From Perkinsus olseni (Eukaryota; Perkinsozoa; Perkinsida; Perkinsidae): a stretch of 53,537 bases of DNA. The position numbers and the translations under genes were made by a program. The notes under the pieces are model-generated. The model saw only the letters and a program-made list of their open reading frames with translations, had not been told where the DNA came from and searched no databases. The stretch spans positions 1 through 53,537 of the forward strand of contig JABANP010000373.1 of assembly GCA_013115135.1 (NCBI GenBank), given 5' to 3'. Positions 19,990-30,469 of the stretch are shown here, one piece after another. Each line of letters starts with the position of its first letter. The stretch's first letter is position 1.

Positions 19990-20589
19990 GACCGTTTCTT
20001 GACACTATCAGAAATCTCGTCTTCACACTGTCTCCGCTCGCCGGCGTGCCGACACGCGCTAGTAGACTCAAAAATGCTAATTTGCGTCACGATTTCGACA
20101 TTGAACCCTCTTGGTCTGATAGAGGAAGTCTCCGGTGGAAGCTCTCCACCATATTGAACTCGGAAACTTAGTGATTGGACAACTGCATCAACACCACGGT
20201 CATACATATGCGACGTTCAATGTGGACTCCCTGAGCCTTGGGAAGAACTCAAGTAGTCCGAGATCGGCGAGATTACTTCCTCGAGTCGTGACCGTTTCTT
20301 GACACTATCAGAAATCTCGTCTTCACACTGTCTCCGCTCGCCGGCGTGCCGACACGCGCTGGTAGACTCAAAAATGCTAATTTGCGTCACGATTTCGACA
20401 TTGAACCCTCTTGGTCTGATAGAGGAAGTCTCCGGTGGAAGCTCTCCACCATATTGAACTCGGAAACTTAGTGATTGGACAACTGCATCAACACCACGGT
20501 CATACATATGCGACGTTCAATGTGGACTCCCTGAGCCTTGGGAAGAACTCAAGTAGTCCGAGATCGGCGAGATTACTTCCTCGAGTCGT
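19990..20589 (+). repeat. Two-copy 300-bp tandem duplication at array end
   Basis: Two near-identical 300-bp copies (19990-20289 and 20290-20589). Each joins about 117 bp of tRNA-unit spacer, without the tRNA, to about 183 bp of non-array DNA starting CTCTTGGTCTGATAG. One difference is visible (GCTAGTAGAC against GCTGGTAGAC). It marks the junction between the array and single-copy DNA. Confidence 0.93.
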
Positions 20590-21396
20590 CTTGCCTGCCC
20601 AACATTTCCAACTCAGAGATTATAAGTAGCCGCAAACAGACGAGTAGTAGTGCCGATCTCACACTATATCGGCCAAGAGTAGAGTCCGCAATGTTTCGGG
20701 CGGTTTGAGCCTCGTGGGACACTTCTGAGTCTAGGCCAGGCATCTGAGATCACACTCTGCTGATAAGAATCAAACTACTATTTGTCTACGTGGAGAGCGA
20801 GAATGTACGGCAGGGGAGTAAAAACCTAGAAACTGGTCTGACTCAGCCCGGAAATACAGTAATCATCCGAGACTGGTTACTTGCAGAGGCAGCACGAAAT
20901 TGGAGGTAGTGGTGGGTAGTCGACCGATGATTTGTGGCAGAGTGAAAGCTCGACGTGGAGCTCTGACTTCGTCACGCGCCGGTAATACCTGAAAGTCTAT
21001 CACAGTACAATAGGACAAGGTCGATGTATGACCTGGGAGTAGCTTAACCTTCTAACAGCAGGGGCCACCAACGCACGCTCTATGGCATTCATGGCAGTCC
21101 GAGGGCCTGCGAAACGAGGACGCTGGAGTAAACGTGATGGAGAGTAGGCTACAAATACCGGTCCCAGCTACGAACGAAGCTGCATTGAGCTCAGCAACAT
21201 CTTCCGGCCATCTTGTTGTGGGCAACTGAATGAATTCAAATTTTGCCTGAAGTTTTCGGAAACACAACTTCATACTCAAATGAACCAGCGTACCATGGTT
21301 CGACGAAAATTTCCGGTGGAGCGTACATATCAGGTCATGACGATACATTGTCGTTGATTATCATGCTCATCACCAAATGTCAATGAAAACACGTTA
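20590..21396. other. Intergenic region, no gene seen
   Basis: Lies between the array and the stop codon of the minus-strand RING-CH/FHA gene. Open frames here are short and show no recognisable motif or consistent splice pattern. Confidence 0.5.
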
Positions 21397-23304
21397 TTAT
21401 CGATCTCGCGGGAAGTCCCTGGGTTCCAGGTTCTCCGAAATCCCCTCACACGTACATCCCTCCTTGGAATCTCGAACGCGCCAGGTGCAAGTTAAGGCAA
21501 TTTTGGAGGCACACAATCTAGTATATATCCTCTCCGAAATAATGAGCGCACACTCACCCCTCGAATAAGTCGGAGACTGTAGTTTTCTTGCTCGTTCTGC
21601 CGAGCACGAGGCTGCCATGCCTGCTCTATCGCAGCGTGTGACGGTAGAGTCGACCGATACATCCTGTTCAGTGCATAACCTTCATACCTCGTGAATGCGG
21701 AGGGCTCACCGAACACCCGTCTCGGGGAAGAGCCGTGCTAGTTGCGCCTGTATTCCAGCATCGTCCATGATCTCGGAGTCGATGCTGTCAGGAGAGCACG
21801 CCCTCAAGCGGGACTGCTCCGCCTCTTCAGACGACAGCACCTGACCTTCTGGCTCAATGCTTTCGTCATTCACTTCGACGGGTTACCGGGGGCAAATATC
21901 GTTCGGGAAATAATCTGTATTTGAGTACTTTAGAAACAGAGAATTCAAGCATACTGGAGCTGTGCTGGACGGCGAAGGTGCGGCCTGTTTGCAATTCGAC
22001 CTGAATACGACCGCGCGCCATAAAATTCGGAGTCCATCAGAGATCACTTTGTCGTCATTCAACTTTCTCAGAGTGCCGAATTTACTCCCTCGGTCCACAA
22101 GGAGTATCCGATTTTGCGAGAATCTGACAAATAAATGGCGACAGGAAGTTCATCGTGCTCATGCCTGACCGACTTCATAGCAGCATGAGACCGGCTGACT
22201 CCGATGTCGGTGAGAAGGACATCACAATCTTTAGATCGACCTACAGTAGCGACATAATTGGGCTTGGGGAAGGGTACTATGTGGATCTGATGGTGAAACG
22301 ATCATGAACGACGGAAACCGATGCCTTGATCACTTTCCGGCCTATCATCTGCCCGGTCCCACGGTGATAGGTTGGCTCTTCCTCAAGCACTACATGGGGA
22401 CACACCGGTCTGCAAAAATGAGAGTATGCCGACGCGCAGAAGCTGCATTTCATTCTAATGCTCGAAACGTTTGCGTTATACGTCTTTCACTCCCCTCTTT
22501 TATGACTCATGATGGCTAGGACATCTCAGCCGAGATGTCCCTGAGGTCCTCAGGAGTGCGCCTGAGCTATTTCGGGGATCGAGTTTTGGGTCAGTACGTG
22601 ACGTTCGTCTCTTGGAAGTATTGCCACTGACTGTTCCGCCCTACTTATTGTGCAGCGGAAACAACATTGAAAAGATTTCCACAACTTCTGGTCAGAAGGC
22701 CTTTTTTCTTGCTGGCCCGCCACTACGGCAAGTAATTCCCATTGCCGGTAGAAATACCCTTGATTCCCAAAGAGAAGAGCGCGACATACCGAGGGAGGAG
22801 CTCAGGGGAGTAGGCATGGTCATGATAGAGCTGCTGGCATATTTCGCATTTCATCGGCACCAAGAGGTACTCTCCTCCACCGTGATGGAGCTGCCGAACT
22901 CTCATTTGTCCTTCGACCCATCGCCTGAAAGGAAACTACAAACTTCGCAACCAAGCCGCTGCTCACTGGAGGCAGTTCTTGTGAACAAACTTCACACTGC
23001 CTTTACAGTCGCAGGGCCGCAAGAGGGGATCATCGGGCGACTCTTCGTCGAAGCAAATACGACATACCTGTGGCAATCAGTGAACGGCGAGGACTGCATT
23101 CTCTCACCGAAGTGCCGTGGCCGCTCTCACTGAGATCCCGGAGACTTGCTGAGGAGGCATCATTGGAACAATCGCCTAAAAGGGAGCCTCTAGGCGTGTA
23201 AGACGAGCATGTTGTGATGCGATTTATGGAGAGAGAGGCTGCAAGATCTCACTCAGGCGAAATGGCTCACCCGACTGGTTCCTGGAGACGCTGAGAGTAG
23301 TCAT
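21397..23304 (-). CDS. RING-CH (RINGv) and FHA domain protein, putative E3 ubiquitin ligase
   Basis: Eleven exons with consistent GT-AG sites and phase give 344 aa. Exons, 5' to 3': 23271-23304, 23108-23175, 22967-23067, 22790-22924, 22319-22409, 22174-22262, 21955-22123, 21887-21914, 21710-21845, 21558-21620, 21397-21517. Residues about 36-89 form a C4HC3 RING-CH finger: VCRICFDEE, RPCDCKGS, VHKNC, then KCEIC after an aromatic linker. About residues 148-215 form an FHA domain, with VGRSKDCDV, GVSRSHAAMK and DRGSKFGTL. RING-CH fingers recruit E2 enzymes for ubiquitin transfer and FHA domains bind phosphothreonine, so a phospho-guided ligase is the natural inference. No membrane helix is evident, unlike animal MARCH proteins. 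The tail is acidic and Ser-rich. The start ATG directly follows CTCTCAG, an AG that could accept a spliced leader, or a 5' exon could be missing. Confidence 0.82.
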
Positions 23305-24654
23305 CTGAGAGGAGTGTGCAGTCCGCCGCTGAGCGCTGAAGTCGAGCACCACATCGGCTATGATGAGACGAAGTGAGCCGAATCTGAGAATAGTGGAGAG
23401 ATCAATCTGGCGATGCATCGAGTGGTTCACCTGAGCACGTCGCCCTTCTCGAGATATGTTGAGATGTAGGGAGTGGTACCTCCAGGGAGCTTGCGACGCA
23501 CCGTCTGTAATGGACTGAAAAGGCGCATGAAACCATAAGGTTGAATTCAGATATCCGCACCGGTTCAAGGTCGACCTAGCCCGGCCGATAGTAGCGGACA
23601 TTAGTCCCTTACGCGGTGGCTTCATCTCCTTGTCAACTGAAGAGCATCCCAATCGAGCCAAGACAATCTTTCGCTTTCTTACCAGCCACTATTTGCCACA
23701 GTGCTTCATTCGACGGCGAACCAGATGTATCATCGGCCCCAGCGCACAGCGTATACCTCGAGAAAAAAGATTTCTTACACGTCTACTATGGTATTCTTGG
23801 AAGTGAAAGTCTACTCCTAGTTTCGCCAGGCGTTATGAACGAGGGGCTTATGAACGCTCGTACCCGTGATAGAGGACAGAGCGCGCGGAGTACAGCATAA
23901 TTGACAGACTGTATACACATAGAACAATTTCTACTGCGATTAGGGAGTACCGCACTTGTGATTTTCGGGTCAGGATTTCGAGAAGTCGCCAGTACTTTCA
24001 ATCAGGCAATCGTTTATCTTCGAGACACGTGCAACGCTGGATCCCTTCGAGCGCTTTGGGAGTGAACATTTGTCGAATCTTGTGTTAGGTCAACTCTAGA
24101 TTCAGAGACAGATCCCCACTTTGGGGTGACCATTATCGTTGATCAAACACTGTCGACTCCACGAATGGAGGACGGAAGGCGAAGTACGAATGAGCTTCGA
24201 ATTTTCGCCACTAATTTCGACGCAACTATTGCGGACTTTCCCTTGATAAAAGCGAGGAAAATTTCGAAAGGAAGTCGCGAAATGACGGAATGCGTCGTCT
24301 CAGGATACCGATAGGTTCGACTTATGATGAATCTGACCTCCCTCTTTCGATCGATATTTCGAAGAGCACTTCCGGTTTACTCAAAACGGGTTGCTTCTCG
24401 GAGAGACCACCTGATGAGTGAATACCACCACGACCATCCGAGGTTCGGACTGTTCTGCCTGCACGGTTTTCCTGGTCAACTTTCAAAGAGATCTTTACCG
24501 GTTCGCTACGGTGAGTTTGTTGCAGTGAAAGCATACAAAATGGTGATGCTACTTATAGTGCTACCCGAACCATTTTTCCACCGGACTTGAATTTTCACGT
24601 ATTGAAATATTCGACTCTCTCTTATTTTGGGATTTGGTGAAGGAAGTTCGAATT
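23305..24654. other. Intergenic region, no gene resolved
   Basis: Between two minus-strand genes. Minus-strand frames at 23305-23661 and 24322-24534 are open, but I could not link them to either neighbour by splice phase. Promoter and 5' UTR of the RING-CH gene should lie at its left end. Confidence 0.4.
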
Positions 24655-26154
24655 TCAACACGAATTCTCTTCACCAGAATGCAGGCGTTGCGGAGATTTT
24701 TTGTCGAGCGAATGTACGGCGAGATTTCGCAAGCTTCCGCTATAGAGAGAATAGTGTGGCGAATGGGTCTCACTGTTGACGGAAGCCGCAGGTTGGCTCG
24801 GAAGGCGCGGGGCCGCCGACGGGTGATCCGGTATCTGAACATTCGCGAGTCGAGCACAGCTCACGAAATACAGGGATGAATGTACGAGAATGAACTGCCA
24901 ATGTAGTTCATAAATAGTTGCTGATATGAGAATTCCTCTTTGTGCCTTGATGGAACCCGCCGCGAGATTCGCTAAGGTGGGAAAGGCGTAAAACGGCAAC
25001 CCTGGAGGCGATCGGAGCGTGGCAACCCGATTCCGACCTCCGCAGGAAGCCCTTCGAATGAGCTGAGCGCCTCATCAAGGGTACCTGTGGGGTAGTGTCA
25101 GGGCTAGGTAGGAAATACGAACGAGATTCATGGCTTCAACAGCTTTGTGTCGCTTACCAAAATTCTGTGCAGGTTCCGAAGGCTCAGTGGAACTGATGAC
25201 CTCGTGGACCTGCCAGAAACTCTCTGGCTAAGCTTTTCACATAGGGATTACTAAACGCTTAGCCAGCAGGACTCTGTCAACGTAGATGGTCTCTGGATGC
25301 ATCAGATGACCGATGGCCTTCCAAAACTCAAACAGGTATTCCTGAGATTGATCAGGCCCCAGCTGGATCCTACACGAACCCCGTAATGCGTGAGGCGCGA
25401 AATCGCATGTGATATGAAGTCAAATCAGTTCGTGAAATACACGTGGCAATAAAGACCATTTCGCGAAGAACACATGAACTCATTATCAGACGGTTCCGCT
25501 GAGAAAGCAAAGCAATTTTGTGGGGATTGGGGGATAACTCTACAGAATTCGTAGGAAAGCTAGGCTTAACAACTCGCCAATGCAGCGATTTGAGAGCTTT
25601 TGCGAGGGACTCGAATCGCAGGCCAGTTCGGGCAATGATTGGTTGAGCTTACCTTGGCGACCTCGCACATGATGTTAATCTCACAATTCAGGCGGGTAAC
25701 GAAGAATTTCCGCCCTGGGTTTGGTCGGATACGAAAATGCTGAGAGAGTTTCCTGGTCGAGCTAGTATGGCGAAGCCTCACTCTGGTAAAGACGCAGTCT
25801 CCACGGTCATGCAGCAGCAGTTTCGAATCGTGCGGCCATGACTTCGATCTGTGCACACTATGTACATTCACCGCAAGCGCTGAAGGGTTTGCCTACTTGA
25901 CTTCTAGCACTCCTATGTTGACCAAAGCCTCTCTGCTGTCGCCGCCACCCGCTACACCTGGGGAATCCATCGCCAGCTTCCTGCTCTCATCAAAAATGTC
26001 CTCCTGAAATTCTGGTTATGATATATCAGAACGGGTGAAATCGCCTCACGGAATCAGCAGACGAGAGTGTCCCGCTGCGTCGTGGGAGTCCAAGAGAAGA
26101 TCGCCGCTTCGATATGGAGTCTTGACGGAAGCATTTGAACAGGGCTTGTGGCAT
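24655..26154 (-). CDS. Unknown protein, seven-exon model
   Basis: Seven phase-consistent exons give 316 aa: 26050-26154, 25897-26003, 25653-25848, 25252-25341, 25158-25209, 25001-25084, 24655-24971. The start is MPQALFKCFRQDSISKRRSS, basic and Ser-rich. The middle has the exon EYLFEFWKAIGHLMHPETIY, and the last third is Ser/Pro-rich. No domain is recognised and there is no signal peptide. The first five exons look clearly coding (open frames, good donors such as GTAAGC). The 29-bp intron before the last exon and the last exon itself are less certain, and another exon could hide in the 311-bp third intron. Confidence 0.6.
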
Positions 26155-26559
26155 TGCTCAATTCGAGCTAAGATTAAGAAGTCCGAGATGAGCCTTTAGA
26201 GGAGCCTTCTCATATAACCAAGGTTCGCTACGCTCCGCTAGAGGCTAACTGATCGAGAACTCTCGAACCCGTGACATCAGTGGCGCAATCGTAGAGTACA
26301 TACTCTTATCGCGTCTGTAGGAGCTCAGCTTGGCTGCTGCGAAGCGTCTTGTCGGAGTGGGGCGGGTTACACCGAGCGGCGTGGCTAGAGTACTTGAGGT
26401 ACACCAAGACGAAGCTTACGTTGGCCCAAGTCACCCGTCGGAAACAGCAAAGACTCTTCTATTCTAACTCGTGGGAGAGATAGGTTATCTCGGTAATTAT
26501 CCCGTGAAATAGTGAAGAAGGCCTGAAGACGAGTATGGCCAATAACACGAAATTTTTGT
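26155..26559. other. Intergenic region upstream of the unknown gene
   Basis: Probable promoter region of the minus-strand gene that starts at 26154. Nothing else is supported. Confidence 0.4.
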
Positions 26560-26631
26560 GGTTCTATAGTGTAGCGGTTAGCACTCTGGACTTTGAATTC
26601 AGCGACTCGGGTTCGAATCCCGGTAGAACCT
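26560..26631 (+). tRNA. tRNA-Gln (UUG)
   Basis: 72 nt with a full cloverleaf. Acceptor GGTTCTA pairs with TAGAACC, discriminator T. Anticodon stem CTGGA/TTCAG encloses loop CTTTGAA with anticodon TTG. T arm has loop GTTCGAATC, a good B box. There is no intron. A TTT follows at once, a weak Pol III stop. It is a single gene, unlike the tRNA-Asp array, and shares no flanking sequence with it. Confidence 0.94.
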
Positions 26632-27624
26632 TTCTGGGCAACCGTAATGGCACTTTCACTTGCACAGGGCTAGTACCACTCAGGATAGCTCCGACGGCAC
26701 ATTAGAATATCACGATTCAATGGTATCAAGATTCAGTGGTACAAATAAGACCTATGATGTCACACGATAAACCTGGGATATCTTTTATTAGTTTATAACG
26801 CCCACATATCAGGTTTTAACCATGATTATTGAGCAGAGCAACTACACCCAATTAACAGAGCCGTCGGCTTCCTGAGAACACTCAAAACCAAACTCCCAAA
26901 AGTTGAGACACACAAAAAAGCAAATCATGCCACAGCAGCGCAATGGTCGAACTCCTCGACGTTGCTGGCAATATTCCACTGTTGAGCCGCTTCAGCTCCC
27001 GCCGTCCGGCTGCTCACGCAATCGGTCGCTACGACGAAGGGACCCTCTCGTTCTCGATTGTACATGGTACGGTCGTCCTGAAGTGACGAAATGAAAATCG
27101 CACGCGTTGACTCTGAAGCGGCGAACCACAAAACACAGATGCGGCTCTCACGTAGCGATGAGGTTGTCGGCAACTCCTTTTCATGAAATTTCTAAATCTG
27201 CATCTGAGATCATCATGATGAAGGTAAAGGTAGAGATCACAAAGATGATTGAACCCACTTCTAAGTCTTCCTCTTCTCAGTCTCCAAACTGTGAACTACT
27301 TTAGATTAATCTGAAAATTCTCTCACGATACCGGAGCACCACGTTGGTGCAGCCCGCAGGGAGTAAGCACATCGGTGAGAGTTGAGTTAACCGGTTTCAC
27401 AAAAACGAGCACCCGCCGGTTAGACTAAACTGCCGACAGACTAAAATTCAAGAAGACTCGAAGAGGTAGCGATGCGATTGCCCTCGCGATCGCCCTCTCA
27501 TGCGTCTCAGGCCCTCATTTCACCGGCGAGTTCCGAACGATCCAGCGATTGATATTGCTCATGTGATTTCATATTTTCGTGCTCACCCGCGAAGATTGAT
27601 GTAACCTCAACGATCTCGCTTTAC
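26632..27624. other. Region without a resolved gene
   Basis: An open minus-strand frame at 26925-27173 and a plus-strand frame at 27107-27304 show no recognisable motif. A minus-strand frame just left of 27624 may continue the exon at 27625-27748. Confidence 0.35.
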
Positions 27625-27748
27625 CTGGGTGCTTCATTTCGATAATCTTCTGCTCTTCCGCATCCTCGGCAATAGAGTGCTGCTTGTCGGACGTCGCGAG
27701 ATCACAGGTAATTGGTCGAATCGCCCACAGGATTGGATAGGGCCCGAT
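27625..27748 (-). CDS. Isolated internal exon of an unknown gene
   Basis: Open frame of 41 codons between an acceptor (CTCCTCAG) and a donor (CCAG, then GTAAAG). It contains SDKQHSIAEDAEEQKIIEMK, an acidic, probably helical stretch. Upstream and downstream exons were not resolved. Confidence 0.35.
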
Positions 27749-28330
27749 CTGAGGAGCTCGCTAGTGGTCCGGCGTGGTTCCTGAGAGAAGCAAATCTGTC
27801 CTCGGGAGACTCGGGTATTCGCCGATGAAACATTGAGCGAGGACAAGCCGAAAATTCTGATAAAACGGTCTTACCGATGCAGCAGGCTTCGTCATCCGAC
27901 TCGCTCCTCCTCTTGGACGCATCTGACGTAGCTTGAGGATCTGCCCAACAACCTAATCTGTTATGCAGGACTTGTCGGACGAATCATGACGTAACCTCAC
28001 GTAATCAAGCGTTACCCTGGCTATGAAGGAATCGACCATCTCTTGTTATTTTCCAGTTGAACCGATGAGAACAAATTATACTTCATAATAATATGGTGAA
28101 ACGGAAGTTCATCCTATACGAAAATTGTGAGGCGCCGGAAATCCTTCCAATTTTGGAACTGCTGAGCTTGGTAACGAGAGTGTTCTCCGCCTTCTTGACC
28201 CACCTCGGAATGATAACCTTCACGCTCACTCTCCGTAACGGAGAGGATAACACCGGACGACGGTCGAACAATCAAAACAGTGAGGAACTACTGAGTGACG
28301 CCTGAGCCCCAGCTGCTGCTATCATGCGCC
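27749..28330. other. Region without a supported feature
   Basis: No convincing gene, repeat or RNA seen between the isolated exon and the transposon-end repeat. Confidence 0.35.
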
Positions 28331-28373
28331 ATAGTGGCCTCATCATAATATTTATCATAGTGGCCTCATTTTT
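28331..28373. repeat. Tandem transposon-end motif TAGTGGCCTCAT
   Basis: CATAGTGGCCTCAT occurs twice in 43 bp, at 28330-28343 and 28356-28369. The second copy continues as TTTTTG and contains the stop codon of the adjacent transposase-like gene. The same 15-mer TAGTGGCCTCATTTT forms both arms of the hairpin at 47731-47771, so it is probably the end of a DNA transposon family. Confidence 0.6.
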
Positions 28374-28821
28374 GAGTACGATTTTTCATGTGCCATTTTT
28401 CGTTACACACTGCAGTTCCCAAACTGCCCACCCCACCCACCTCCTTAAATTTCTCCTCCTTTTTCATATATCTCGAAATATTAGTCGGATCGATTTGAAG
28501 GTTGAAGCGACGGCGCAACAGCCTTCCCACTTCAGCGAAGGTTGTTGTCGGAGATCTTCTAAACACTTCAAAAATGAAGTCTCCGTACTCCTCTGAGATC
28601 TTTCTCTTAGGCTCAACAACTTTGCCCCCTCTTGGCAAGCATGCCGTCCTGCCTGACTTCACCCAACTCCGCGCGGTGCTCATTTTCACGCCCAATGCAC
28701 GCGCGACGTCCCGCCAAGGATTCCCCTCCATCGCCGCTTGCACGACCTTCGTCCGAGTCGAACTCGGATATGATTGGTACTGACCCCTCTTCTTGGGCGC
28801 AGCATCTTCGATAGCAGCCAT
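28366..28821 (-). CDS. Transposase-like helix-turn-helix protein, no catalytic domain
   Basis: Single open frame of 151 aa from the ATG at 28821; upstream codons are open only through a GTG. Residues about 12-55 look like a Tc1/mariner-type DNA-binding helix-turn-helix: KVVQAAMEGNPWRDVARALG followed by VKMSTARSWVKSG. A second helical segment (TFAEVGRLLRRRFNLQIDPT, then NISRYMK) fits the second helix-turn-helix of such transposases. The DDE/D catalytic domain is absent because the frame stops within the terminal repeat. This is therefore a truncated transposase, a shortened internal-deletion element, or a domesticated DNA-binding protein. Confidence 0.55.
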   Translation of the reverse strand: MAAIEDAAPKKRGQYQSYPSSTRTKVVQAAMEGNPWRDVARALGVKMSTARSWVKSGRTACLPRGGKVVEPKRKISEEYGDFIFEVFRRSPTTTFAEVGRLLRRRFNLQIDPTNISRYMKKEEKFKEVGGVGSLGTAVCNEKWHMKNRTQK

Positions 28822-30106
28822 GAGGGTGGGGAAGAATCCTTTCACTACCCACGAACAGTCACTGACCGAAGATAATCCCGACTTTAGGATACCTAATGCC
28901 TTGACCAGTGTCACCCGATCATTCGGCAGTGTTCACTTTCGTTCATTTCGCCATATCTGATGTTTCGCTATCGTAGTGGCAACGGGACTATAGAAAGACT
29001 GATAATCCTGAAGTTGTAACTGGAACAAATTGTACAGAAGTACTCGTTCGCCTACTGTCAATATATTTTCGGAGAGAAGCTCAATACAGGTGCCATTGGC
29101 TGTTGCTCATAACCATCACCTACCACCTCCACGAATAGTTGCTATAGTGCGGCAATATTTGCAAGTGAATCGAACAGCCTAACGACCTTCATTCTTGATT
29201 CGAAAATTCCGTGGGACCACTCTCGAAAAAGTTACTCAAGCATCCCTTATATCGTGTGTCTTCATTCGGCTATCCATCACATATCTATTTACTGTCCATG
29301 CAAGCCTCGCGATCAGAATGCAGTTCCACTATGCAAAACGGAGGGAGCATCACAATAGTAATGGTTATTCAAACCGTTCCACGATACCTTTGGAAGTAGT
29401 ACAATAAGTGCGACCCGTAACTTCCCGCAAATTCATGCTAATTTTGGTCTCTCAATTGACAATTATCAACTAAAAACGTGAGTACTGAGTCAGCCTCCAT
29501 TAGAAGCGGTTAATTGTAGAGAATCGCCTCTCCCCATGCCACTGGGCTCGTCACCAAGGATCTCTGACAGGGCTCTCGAATGTCTTAATTTAATCCACTA
29601 TACCTCACCTTCTCCTGTGGGCAGCCACACAGACAGGCGCCTCGCGTGACGAACTGACCACATACAACAGAGTATCTTCGACCATAAGGTTAACCTAGTT
29701 ATGTCCACCTGTCAACCACAAGATACTTCACCAGCTCTTGAGCGCACTCGGCGTGTAACACTCTTGTGTTAGCTGTTATGATACAAATATCTTAGCTTAG
29801 CTCACTTATAGCGTACTACACTATTCCGTTACCACGTATCTTCTTATATTCTTGTGTCTGTTATCTATCATCCTTGGGTATTGAGTTCCCAATCACAGGC
29901 GGAGCGACACATCAGACAGTCGCGAGCGCCCGTAAAGGTCTGGTGTCTCAATCATTCTGTTTCAGACTTTTTCGCCTATAGACACCACTCAAAGTGATTT
30001 GCAGGAAATGAAAGTCCGACAGCGATACGCAGCCGATTCGACATCCGAGGTTGAAAACTGAAACGCTGATACCCACTAATGAAAATAATGAGGAATCCGC
30101 AACTAC
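28822..30106. other. Region without a supported feature
   Basis: No gene resolved. Open frames are below 75 codons and no partner for the transposon end at 28331-28373 was found in inverted orientation. Confidence 0.35.
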
Positions 30107-30411
30107 CTCTTCTCCCGCGTTCTTTCCCTATATCATCCCTGAGTGCTCTAAGCAGCGGTAAGCACATCTGGAGGAGTTCCATTCGGTACTTCGAACCATC
30201 CCATGCCGCTGCCGGAGGCGACTCCAGTGCCCCTAATTCGACAGTGGCATCAAAATTCAAGCAAGAATTGTTAGAATGCAAAAAATTATGATACTAACAC
30301 TACGATTACCTGGATGACCGAAGGCCCTCCGACGAGCCTGCTCTGTTTCTTCCCTGCACCTGTTCACGCGGATTCTGGATTCGTCGATAAATGCTTTCAA
30401 ACACGAGGACG
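30107..30411 (-). CDS. Partial two-exon gene of unknown function
   Basis: Two exons join in phase. The first ends at 30310 (FGHPG, donor GTAATC) after a charged stretch (LKAFIDESRIRVNRCREETE). The second spans 30232 to 30107 (MELLQMCLPLLRALRDDIGK, donor GTAGTT). The intron is 77 bp. The 5' limit near 30411 follows an acceptor TTGTCAG and is a guess. Downstream exons were not found. Confidence 0.35.
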
Positions 30412-30469
30412 ACTTCTCCTGACAAGAACCCTTCACGCGAGAGACTGGAAGGGCTCTACAAACATTCAA

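Larger units (their letters stand above)
17758..20106 (+). repeat. Tandem array B of the tRNA-Asp unit
   Basis: Continuation of array A beyond the insertion: one truncated tRNA and nine full copies, with constant 239-bp spacing. Three spacers (17799, 18038 and 19711 onward) have GCTCCTTC in place of GCTTCTTC. The array ends at about 20107, where TTGAACC is followed by CTCTTGGTC instead of ACTCTCAGT. Confidence 0.96.

Noticed and set aside
1..20171. Dozens of overlapping open frames of 60-426 codons in the array, for example 8957-10237
   Set aside because: They repeat the same peptides in rotating frames because the 239-bp unit is not a multiple of three, and they run through tRNA genes. They follow from the repeat and are not protein genes.
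22612..23133. Plus-strand frame of 173 codons
   Set aside because: It lies antisense to the RING-CH exons, which carry clear zinc-ligand motifs and splice sites.
23224..23661. A second FHA domain upstream of the RING-CH gene
   Set aside because: ATIGRAR and LRFGSLRLII look FHA-like, but the conserved SxxH core is missing and no splice-consistent model joins them.
26230..26330. Possible second tRNA between the unknown gene and tRNA-Gln
   Set aside because: TGGCGCAATCG fits an A box on the plus strand and GGGTTCGAG resembles a B box, but on the minus strand. No cloverleaf stems form.
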